Origin: Candidatus Fukatsuia endosymbiont of Tuberolachnus salignus
Lineage (GTDB): Bacteria; Pseudomonadota; Gammaproteobacteria; Enterobacterales; Enterobacteriaceae
DNA length: 64,000 bases
Reading direction: 5' to 3'
Assembly (NCBI RefSeq): GCF_964030845.1
Contig: NZ_OZ034983.1
Location: 2,356,001-2,420,000, forward strand
Shown: one piece after another, positions 33,456 to 43,500 of the stretch
Position numbering within the stretch: position 1 is the first letter of the stretch
Layout: every line of letters begins with the position of its first letter
Program-made: the position numbers and the translations under genes
Notes under the pieces: generated by a model
The model's database searches: none
Told to the model about the DNA's origin: nothing
What the model saw: only the letters and a program-made list of their open reading frames with translations

Positions 33456-33609
33456 GAACCTGTTCGAAATCTTTTGTGCTCGCCGTGTTTTGGTCAAGTC
33501 ATTCGTCAAAAACGTACTCAAAATGCTCATTGATTCTATGTATAAACTGCGCTTTTTCGCGCAGTTTTTCCTCGTCTGAGCGTCACTCAAGAAGATTTGG
33601 AACAGGTTC
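33456..33609. mobile_element. MITE-like element with 18-bp terminal inverted repeats
   Basis: GAACCTGTTCGAAATCTT at 33456-33473 and AAGATTTGGAACAGGTTC at 33592-33609 are inverted and match at 17 of 18 positions. TAA occurs directly outside each end (33453-33455 and 33610-33612), as expected for a short target duplication of the IS5-superfamily type. The 154-bp element is too small for a transposase. An internal palindromic AAACTGCGC...GCGCAGTTT lies near its middle. A similar end occurs at 4237. Confidence 0.65.
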
Positions 33610-33699
33610 TAAACAGGTGATTTTTCGTAAAGGCATTGATCCCTCCGGTTTAAGGTAACGACGATATCACCGTTTACCTTCTTTCCCAAGAGTGCTCTG

Positions 33700-33745
33700 G
33701 CACCCTGAATTCGCAGCACTCGCAAGGGTCTTGCAACAAATCTAA
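33700..33745 (+). repeat. Dispersed intergenic repeat, copy 3 (diverged)
   Basis: CACCCTGAATTCGCAGCACT is followed by GGTCTTGCAACAAATCTAA. It is the same layout as copies 2 and 5, with several substitutions. Confidence 0.5.
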
Positions 33746-33811
33746 TGAATCAATTGACGCAATCACATAAATCCCTTACCTTGTAGTAAGGAATAATATT
33801 GGAGAATAGAC

Positions 33812-34054
33812 ATGGCTACAGCAACGTTGACGTCAAAAGGACAGATCACTATTCCTATCCAGATAAGGACGTCACTGGGAATTACTGTGGGTGATCGCAT
33901 TGAGTTTATAGCGGAAGAAAGTGGAAAAGTGACTATTATGGCAGCGACGCATTCCGTCAAAGATTTGAAAGGACTGGTTCATCGACCAGATAGGCCAGTG
34001 AGCATCGAAGATATGGATCGTGCCATCGGAATCAACGCCTCGGCGGCACGATGA
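33812..34054 (+). CDS. AbrB/SpoVT-type antitoxin
   Basis: 80 residues. The N-terminal swapped-hairpin DNA-binding domain is clear (TLTSKGQITIPIQIRTSLGI, then VGDRIEF), as in AbrB, MazE and the VapB antitoxins. ATG 33812 has GGAG upstream. The C-terminus (DLKGLVHRPDRPVSIEDMDR) is the usual toxin-binding tail. The stop overlaps the toxin's ATG by 4 bp, showing co-translation. It should neutralise the PIN toxin and repress its own operon through the promoter region just upstream. Confidence 0.87.
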   Translation: MATATLTSKGQITIPIQIRTSLGITVGDRIEFIAEESGKVTIMAATHSVKDLKGLVHRPDRPVSIEDMDRAIGINASAAR

Positions 34055-34446
34055 TTGGCTTGGATACTAATGTATTGGTACGTTATGTAACGCAAGATGA
34101 TCCCATACAGTCACCGAAGGCAACTGAGTTAATTGAATCGCTTTCAGCTGAGAAGCCGGGGTTCATCACGATGGTGTCAGTCGTTGAACTTGTATGGGTA
34201 CTGCGAAGTTGCTACCACTTAGAAAAAGAAAAAATTGTGCATGTTCTCAAAATACTGTTGCGAACGAGAGAATTAATACTGGAGCGTGCCGAAATCGTTT
34301 GGCAAGCGCTGCGTCTATTTTCCCGTTCGAAAGCAGATTTTGCCGACTGTTTAATTGAGCGATGCGCTCATGCCGCTGAGTGCGAATATACGCTTACCTT
34401 CGACAGTAAAGCGGCAGAAACCGTTGGAATGTGTCAAATTCTTTAA
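34051..34446 (+). CDS. vapC: PIN-domain ribonuclease toxin (VapC family)
   Basis: 131 residues. The PIN-domain acidic residues are visible: D5 in GLDTNVLVRYV, the Glu in VVELVWVL, the Asp pair in KADFADCL and the Asp in LTFDSKA. VapC toxins are Mg-dependent endoribonucleases acting on tRNA or rRNA; the target here is unknown. It starts inside the antitoxin stop (ATGA overlap). The coding sequence looks complete and functional. It is convergent with the giant RTX gene and separated from it by a repeat and a hairpin. Confidence 0.87.
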   Translation: MIGLDTNVLVRYVTQDDPIQSPKATELIESLSAEKPGFITMVSVVELVWVLRSCYHLEKEKIVHVLKILLRTRELILERAEIVWQALRLFSRSKADFADCLIERCAHAAECEYTLTFDSKAAETVGMCQIL

Positions 34447-34448
34447 TA

Positions 34449-34498
34449 GGCTTCTTGAAAAATGCAAAACCGTTGTTCGTCATGTGAAGTCAAGGCGC
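34449..34498 (-). repeat. Dispersed intergenic repeat, copy 4
   Basis: Read on the minus strand this is GCGCCTTGACTTCACATGACG, then AACAACGGTTTTGCATTTTTC and AAGAAG. It is the inverted form of copies 2 and 5. Confidence 0.65.
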
Positions 34499-34507
34499 AC
34501 GGCACAC

Positions 34508-34542
34508 ATCAACCGGTGATGCGTAGTCGATCACCGGTTGAT
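34508..34542. terminator. 13-bp perfect hairpin between convergent genes
   Basis: ATCAACCGGTGAT (34508-34520) pairs with ATCACCGGTTGAT (34530-34542) across a 9-nt loop. It lies between the convergent vapC and giant toxin genes and could terminate either. There is no T-tract, so a structural or mobile-element origin is also possible. Confidence 0.45.
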
Positions 34543-34587
34543 CACAAAGCTGCCATACCCAAACGAAGTTCAGCCAGGCTGATCAGT

Positions 34588-37500
34588 TTATGGCACGCTG
34601 GCTATAGACGGCGTTAAGCGATGATGGCTCAGAGAAGAATTCAATAAAGTGGGTGTAAATGACGTCTCTATTGGATTGCCGGATAACGCTCCCATCGCTT
34701 GAATCAGCCTTTGATAGCCATTACTTTCATTAAAAGTAGGTTTTGTACGTTGTGTGATATCCTCGCGGCTCAGTCGTGTTTCTCCTACCTTGATCAGGTG
34801 GATACCATGGGATGGAGATAAGAAGTGATTTTTTACCCGAATACTGTTTTCTCTATCGGACAGCTGTATCAGCAGGTCATTGCCTTCCTGGGTAAACTGC
34901 AAATCTTGTGGTGTAATATCTGCGATAAACTTCACCGTATTGTCGCCGTGACTGTCCTCGATAACATCATGGCCATCACCCCGTCGAAAAGTATAGGTAT
35001 CGTTTCCTTGCCCACCCAGCAGCCAATCATCTCCCTTGCCACCCAAGAGATAATCGTTTCCTTCACCGGCATCGAGCCAATTATTACCCTCACCACCAAT
35101 GAGTTCGTCTTGTCGCGGGCCACCGCGTAACCAAGTATTGGTTTTTCCTGTATCGATAACTTTATTTTTATCCGTGCCGCCAGCAATGTAGTGGTTTCCT
35201 GTTCGGCTAAGCAGTGGTGTGCCAATAACGGGAGACGGTGATCCTGTGTGTAGCGCAGTATTGTAATAGTGGTCAGCGATTGCCTGCATCAGAGTTGCGA
35301 TACTGTAAGAAGTTCCCGTAACCTCCACTGTCGCCAGTTGAGTTCCCTGGGGTCTGAAGTGATTTTTTAGTTTTATCAGACCGGGTTGCCTTCCCTCTCT
35401 CCCCGCAATAACGATATTAAGATGCTCCGCTTTCTTATATAACCAAAGATCAGCCAGTGCGATCCCCTCCAAACGTAACAGGTTTCTCCCCTCGCTATCT
35501 TCTATCTCATCTTCGCCATCACCCAAACGATAGAGGTAGGTGTCGTTACCGATACCACCGAACAGACCGTCATTGCCTGTACTGCCATCGAGTATATCGT
35601 CACCCGTACCGCCCAATAAGATGTCGTTGCCGGCGCCACCATACAGGCGATCATGTCCAACACCGCCGTCAAGCAGATCGTCTCCAGCCTCCCCTTCCAA
35701 CCTGTCGTTACCGATACCGCCGAACAGGCGATCGTTTCCTTCTCCCCCATACAGATAGTCATTACCCACTTCGCCAAACAGACTATCATTGCCGCTTAAT
35801 CCATATAAATGGTCGTCTCCTGCTCCGCCTTCCTGCCAATTGTTTTGCTCATCGCCTCTCATGTCATTATTGGTTGCGTCTCCAACAATGCGTACTGTCG
35901 TCGCTAGCAGCTCACTGACGTGATAATCCTGCTGCTCTAGCCTGATGATTTCTAGCTGATGGTCGGTAGAAAGGAAGTGATTTTTCACCGTAATGATGTT
36001 TATTGCATCATTTTTATCGCCTGCCTTCGGGACAATAACAATTTGTAAATCGTTGTGTACTCTACGCAAGAGGATCTGCTGGCGGGTGATCCCAGGCAGC
36101 AGCACCAGTGTATCGATGCCTTTGATATCTTCGATCTCATCATCACCGTCGCCGGATTGATACAGGTAAAGATCGCTTCCTGTCCCTCCCGCCAAATGGT
36201 CGTTACCTTTATTGCCCTGCAATATATCGTCGTCAGCCCCACCATCCAGTCTATCATTATCACTGCCACCATAGAGCTTGTCATTACCCTCGCCACCATA
36301 AAAGGTTTTCTTACCTTCAAAGAGTGCTGGAGCCTGTGGATTTTGTTTGGGATCCCACATCGGATTGCCATTGGCATAGGGAATGACCCGTATTTCATCA
36401 TCTCCTGCGCTTCCATGGATCGTGCGATTGCCTCGACTTTTGTCGATAATGATGTCGTTACCCCCTAGCGCGTCAAAGGTGTTATTGGGCAGTGTCACCG
36501 CCCCCGATAACTCGATAGTATCGCTGCCCTGTGTCGCTTGGATCTCTGACTTTTTTTGCCCAAGATAGGCCTGGCCGTGTTCGTCGATGTCCAAGGCATA
36601 ATCATTACCATAACGGTCAACCACCACCAAATGCCGATAGCGGGGAGCCGTAAAAAAGAGTTTGATCTTGATTTCAAGGACACCGATACGCTGATCGGGC
36701 GTGTTGGCACACAAGATGAGATCATCCTCTTCCCTGCGGAGCCGATTGAATTGATCAATAGAGACGGAGTGTAAGACGATGACATCGGGCGAAAGTGCTG
36801 CCTGATCACTGAGGTCGTGCGTGCTCCTGCTAGGGTAACGGGCATCATCGTTATTGATTGTCACCACACGGTGGTTTTTTGCATGATGGGCAATATTATA
36901 GATATCTGTGCCCGTCCCCCCTGTTAGCTTGTCGTCACCGTATAAACTGTTGAGGACATTGTTATGTTGATCACCTCTTATGTCATCACTGTGCTCAGTA
37001 TCCTGCAGACGCAATTGTAGAAAAGGAGGGAGTACCCTTTCTGTGCCATTAACGGTGACGGTGCCTTGGCCGTTAATCTGTTTTAGTTGTATCTGTTCCC
37101 CCGCTTCTAATGGCCGACGGAAGAAATCCCGATGGCTTTCGTCCAATTGCGCCACGTATTCCACGGCAATCACAGGCAATCGCCAGTGACCGTCCGCGGG
37201 ACGCTTGATCACTTTTGGCCATCCCCGATTCTGTTCGCCCTGTGGATCGTAGAGCACAAAGCCGTCATCAGTGCGTAAATTATAGTTAGTTAACAGCTCA
37301 AGTTGCAGACCATCAGTGGAAAGTTGATACGCATCCTGTAACAGTAAGGTTGTGTGGCTGCCGTTTTTATTGGTCAACACAAATTGTATTTGATAGCGTC
37401 CCTGATCTTGTTCTACTAAAAGGATTGACTCGATGGCATTGACAGAGAATTCTAGTTTTACCACGCTGTATTCTTGGTTTACTTGAGAATTTTTATTAGC

Positions 37501-40500
37501 ATCGTCATCACGTACATAAACTGTGGCATCAATAGCATGTAAATGTTGCTGAATAATATAGGTGTCTATGCCTATGCCGCCTTCTGCTCTGCCATTGGCC
37601 AATGCCAAGATATCATTGCCGGCTAGCCCGAGTAATATATCGTGCCCGCCACCTTGTCCACTCAGGTAGTTGGCTTGGTTATTGCCGGTGAAATAATCAT
37701 TGGATTGAACGTGCCCGATTGCATTCTCAATGTTATGCAGCCGAGCGACACGCTGTTGACGACCAGGGTCGAGGCGGATTTGTCCCCCTTCAATACGGCC
37801 ACTGACCTCGTTTGCCAGCGAGTTGAGGGTTCCCTCCATAAGATTAACCTGATAACCCCAACCATTGACCGGTTTCCCGGAAAGAATAACCATGTCGCCA
37901 TCATCTGTTGGCGTATCTTCACCGCCATTCAAGGTACTGATAGCACCGTCGAGAGTATGAGCGCTTAAATAAAAGCGGTCAGCCTGTTGGCCACCGATAT
38001 AGCGTCCATTCGGCTGTGTCTTAAAGTGATTAGGGCGGTTTTTATATCCCCGCACATCGTCTTTGCCTCCTCGGAGATCCCATACCACCGCGGCATCAGC
38101 GCGATGGGAAGCGGACGACCGCGCCACCATACTAACGGTGTTTAAACCAGAGGGTTGATATTGACGTAAAAGCGTCTCTGACAGCGCGTGATATTTTTGT
38201 CTATAAAGTGTGTCATGCACCTCTTGGCGAATTTTTTCGAGTGCCTTTTGGTGCAGATTAGCGTAGTGCTCAGCGCGGACAGTGCGGTAAGTTGCTTGTA
38301 TTTGTGCGCTTTCTGGTCGTTTTCTATATCCATTAATTGCATCACGATGGGCTTTACGGCGATTTTCTTCCTGGTGATAGGCCGTTATTCGCGCTCGTTC
38401 CTCATCACCGTGTGTCGGATTGTCACAATGATCCTGATGCGAGAGACATTCTTCAACCTGTGCCTGGTACCAGAGATCCACGGATCTCTCCGTCTTAGCG
38501 GCATAATGATTGTTGTAGAAGCGAGTCGTGGCTGCTGCCATTGACTCAGACTCAAATTCTAAACTGGCATAGACCTTAGCATAAAGCTCAGTCTCGATTT
38601 CAGCATCGATTTCCTGCAGTTTCAGCGCCTTGGTATACGCCACATAATGATGAGTTTGTGCGTATTCTGCAGCTTGATGGTGAATAGCATCGAGTCTACG
38701 TTGGTAGTCATGCTCCCAGCGCACGGCATCAAAAATGTCATCGACGTCCTGCAGTGCCATGGGCTGAAAATAGTATTTATCGCTTTTTTCAACCTCAAAC
38801 GACACCAAAGTTGTGTCATATTGACGCTCAAAATTGGCCTTAGCCCGCACCATCTCTTCTTGTGTCCCTATTTTCACGGTATTGAAAAGATCGATCGGAA
38901 GCATGCCAGAAACGGCCGTTGTGCGTATTGGCCTCATTGTGTGTATCGGCGTGATTTTCAATTTGAAATAATGATGCTCGCTATAATCAAAACGACCTCG
39001 ACTGTAAAAATAGAACGCACTCTCTGGATCATCGAGCAGAGTATGGTAAGCCCGTTGCTGTAACCATCCGTCAAAATTGAATCGGTCTGTTGGACGTTGC
39101 ACCGCCTCGGCATAACGCCTTTGTACATCAGCAGTAAACTCTTGCCACCAAAAATTACGCCATCCGTTGGCCCATTTCTCTTCTGTACTCAGTGTGATCT
39201 TCTCTTCTAAGCGTTGAATGGCACTGACGGCAGAATGAATTTTCCCTAGCGCCAGCAGTGCGGCACCGAGCACGATACCCACTGGCCCGGCTGCTGCGGC
39301 AATGGCGGCGCCCCCGAATAAAAAAGCCGCGGTGACAGTCAGATTGACCACCGCACCCGCCACTGCTAGCCCGCCTTCAATATAAAGCTCTCTTCTACGA
39401 GCCGGATCCTTCTCTTTGCTGGCCTGGGTGAACGCCTCTATTGCTGTATGAACATCAAACACCAAGCCACCAGCACTTAAGGCCGCACCTCCCCATTTGA
39501 TCAGCCCGAGTTTCAGGCCATTTACCGCTATCCCCTTTACCGGCTGTTGGGCAAGCGATCCCGCAACACGACTGAGAAAGGTTTGCAGTGGATCGGCTAG
39601 TCCATTGTAGCCAAAACTTGCCCACGCCCAATCTCGCTGGTATTCCAGATCGCGCCTTTCTGTCGGTGTCAAGGTATCACTGGCTAAGGTTTCATGTAGC
39701 GCCGATAGACCCATGAAGCCATCGACGTAACCAAAAATTTGTGATGCGTAGGACAAGCGATTAATGCCAATATTGAAACGCATCCAGCCAGTGCGCGCTT
39801 GATGGTGTAATGCGGGTATCAATTGCGTATCAGCCGGGGCTTGTGGGTCGCGACTGAATTGCAAATGGCGGCCGATCATCTTCAGTAAACGCTGTGCCTC
39901 GACAGGCAAACACGAGTCCCGGTTGAGGGTCAATAGCTCATGATGGACGCCGCTTTCAATACGTTTTCGTAAGCGTTTTAGTAGGCTCAGTACGGTTTTC
40001 GCTACTTTGGCATTGGGTGAAAGATTAGCGAAGAAACGTAGCCAAGTACGTGAAGTAAATTTTAATTTGGCAAACAGTTGCCAATCATTAAGGTGCTCAG
40101 ATGATAGGGGCTGCCCTTGTAAGGTCGCGCCCATCTGGTTGAGCACAGCGATATCGGTGACGGTTAACGGATTTTGCACCACAGACACATAGCGATGTTG
40201 CTTGTGATCAAAGGTCAAACTGACTCTAGCATGACGTGCACTCAGCTCTGCCTTACCACCGGACACCAAGTGCCGGTGCCCGATACCCCGCTCAGCCTCC
40301 GCTCTGCTGATTTTGATTTCATCTGAATAACCGACGATTTCGGTGGGGACCATGCCGCGTTTAGACAATTCGGGTGCCAGGTCAAACAAAAAGCCGCTTT
40401 CATGGTCATCATTGACCAGTGCACAGCTGGTCAGAACCAGTTTACTGACCGCTTGTTCGACGGCATATTGTGTTGCTAGTGTGCTACAGAGCTGTTTGGC

Positions 40501-43500
40501 GACTTCAGCCAATTCCGCCGCATTGTATCCGGCGAGTGTACGGTTATTGTGTGCATCTTCTTTACCCCCTCGCCCATGACCGACGAAAAACAGATCCAGC
40601 TCACCCAGTAAGCTCTGTGGGTCACGGTAGACTAAACGCAGCTTTCCCTGTACATCCCGCTGAAAAATTACCGTTTGTTTAGGATATTTACTGGCCAGAT
40701 CGCCAGCGGCTCTCAGGCTCTCGGCATCATTTTCCAATTGGATGATAACGCGACTTTTACGCGGCTCCTCACCGCGAGCATCCGCGTTTTCTTGCTGCAC
40801 CACAGGCCTCGTCCAGCGATCGACCTCATCACGTTGCGGTGAGCCAAGAGCGCGAAGACCCACGCTTGCATCTTCTACCGGGTTTACAGGTGCATCTGCA
40901 GTGATATCGTTAAATAAGGGACTAAGCTGCTTTTGAATTTGTTCAGTGACACTCGGGAGCACCTGGGAACCCCGGCTAGCGAGTGGCTGCTTCCATAATG
41001 ACAAGGTACTACCGTCTGCAAAATGGTAAATGGCTTTACCATAGACGACTCTTTCATTGCGGCCCTTAATAAGAATATTACGTTGCAGAAACGCGCTTTG
41101 ACCTTCCTGAGGGGGCGGTATTTGTAACTGCACGTGCACAAATGGGTTTTCTCCTTTTTCAATTAATGTCACTTTAGCCGCGATAACATCGCCATTTTCC
41201 TGTGTTAAATTAAATTCCTCTCCGTATGTCACTGAAGAAACGCGAGTATTCCTTTCTTTGGTCACTGCACTGGCGGTGAGTAATAACTGAGGAAAATGTG
41301 ATGTACTGTTAATAACCTCTGCCAATGAGGGGAGATATTTAAATGGGTATATTATCCGGGTCGCGCGAAATTGTTGGAGAGCGGCGCCTTGAGGAGTAGA
41401 AGGGTTTAACGGCGTATGAGCATGTTGGGAATAATCAGGAAACTCCAGGTCTAGATTATCAACGCCTGATATTTTCAATACAAAGCGGTTTCTTAGGTCA
41501 TTATTATCAACTACGGATGTTTCCGATAAAAAATCGTATCTGCTCTCCATGGGGGGTAGATCTTGATAGGCTACCTCTGCGAAGAGCGTTTTACCGGTTG
41601 CTGTCTGCACCGTGACTTTTTGACCGATGTCTTGCTCCACCACCTGCCTATTTAAACTCAAAATAGGGCCAAAATCGGTGTCGATGCGTACAACACTGAG
41701 AGGTTCAATATTTGGCTTGAGTAAGGGTATAAAGGTGTTTTTAATTATCTCAGTGACCTGTTGAGCAATGAATTCTTTTAACTGTCCATCTCTATATTGG
41801 CTATTATCAAAAATTTTCTGCTCTACAATCGTATCCAATGCCCTTTCTGTATTTGTTGTTAATCTAGGTAAAATAACCTCACGAATAACCCTATCAATTT
41901 CGGTTATCAGTTGCTCTGACTTTCCTTCGGGAAACTTTTGTGAATACACGAAGGTTTTTAACGATAACGCACCTAGATAAAAGGGTAGCAGGGTTGTTAA
42001 TTTCCTTATTGCCGCCGCGGCACTGAAAGAAGGGAGAAAAAAATTGTCGATGGTTGCTTGTAAAGCCTTTCTAAGCTCTACACGATAAGCCGGCTGTAAC
42101 AGTTCATCCAAGGGTAAAGTTTGGGTGATCCTTGCTGTCAAGGCGCCGTTTAGTACTGGAGAGGGGAAAATGGGACTTCCTTGCTCAGTGACGGCAGGTT
42201 GACCCGGTTTTATTTGAATTATGCCATTTTCATCGGCTATACGGATAGGTACTGTACTTCCGTCCGCTTTCGGCAAGGTAAATATTCGACCAATGTCTTC
42301 TGTAGCGAGAGGCCGATTCATCACCCAACGATCATTACCCGGTGCTTGTATTGGAAAGAGAGGCTGCAGAGGTTCATTCAAGGTGTAGGCCAATAATTTT
42401 GTAATAATGGCCGTGTGTGTATCGCCATATATCATAATATGGTTAGGGTCAAAGAGATACTCGTTCAGTGTGCGCTCTATGACCTGATTATTTAACCTGG
42501 GTAAAATGATCCTGTTAAGTACCCTGGTTAGCCAACCGTGTAGCTTCAGCTTTTGCTCTGGTGACGATAATATTTCCACTAAAGGTGCTAACTGTGCTAG
42601 CGCCGACGCTGTTGAATTAGGCGGCAACAAGCCGCGGATCATGTTAAGAACTAGCTTCAGATCATTAGCATAAGCAGTCGGCTGATTTATTTTTGACACG
42701 ACAACAGACTTAAGCTTTGTACGATAATTGGCTATCGCAACGTCAAACTCCCCTTGTAACTGGCTGGCTATATCCCCCGTGTCTTGTGGTGGTGTTAACC
42801 ATTCACGTGCTGGCGAACCGTCCATAAAGGTGTAAATCGCCTGCCCATAGCTCTTTTTACCATTGATAAAAAGGGGAATATTATCTTGTAGTACCCCTTG
42901 CTGTTCTAAAGAGGCTCTGGATGTGGTTTTCGGTATTCTCAGCTCGACGAAGGGATTATCCCCTTCGCCAATGGAGATGACTGTTGCCATTGTACCATTT
43001 AAAAGTTTCCACTTACTGTAGGCCTCGGATAGGGGGCTTCTTTCCATTGCCCGCTCTATCTTTGTTTCCTCTTCTGTGTTCGCACTTCTACGCCGAATTT
43101 GATAGTTCTCCAGAGGCGACTTAACCTGAAAAAAATTTAACTGACCCGTGATGCCAGACAGCTCTAAATGGAAGTACCCACCACGAAGTTGAGGTAATAG
43201 ACCGACTGCCGTTGTACTCGGCGGATTAAAATGTACTCGAGCAAATGCCGTTGTCCCTCCGGCTAGCGAAACCTTAACCATACTGCCCACATCTGCCAGG
43301 CTAAGTGCCCTACTCATGATCAAATCATCGCCTTTACGTTCTATGCTAAGGGGGATAACCGGCTGCGCTAGAGCGGCAGTGAGTAAGATATCCATCGATG
43401 CCCTCGCTTGTTCCGCTATAAATTGATCGAGGTTTCTAAAGACATGTTTTTCCTTGCGGATAGTGTCCGCCACTGTCTTTTTCAGTAATTCATCGCTGAT

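Noticed and set aside
34950..35870. Regularly spaced short DNA repeats resembling a CRISPR array
   Set aside because: The 27-bp periodicity equals nine codons and encodes RTX nonapeptides in frame. There are no unique spacers and no cas genes.
34825..36860. Open frames of 60-150 codons in other frames across the RTX repeats
   Set aside because: The periodic GGxGNDxL codons give long open antisense and out-of-frame stretches. The translations are repetitive and unlike any protein.
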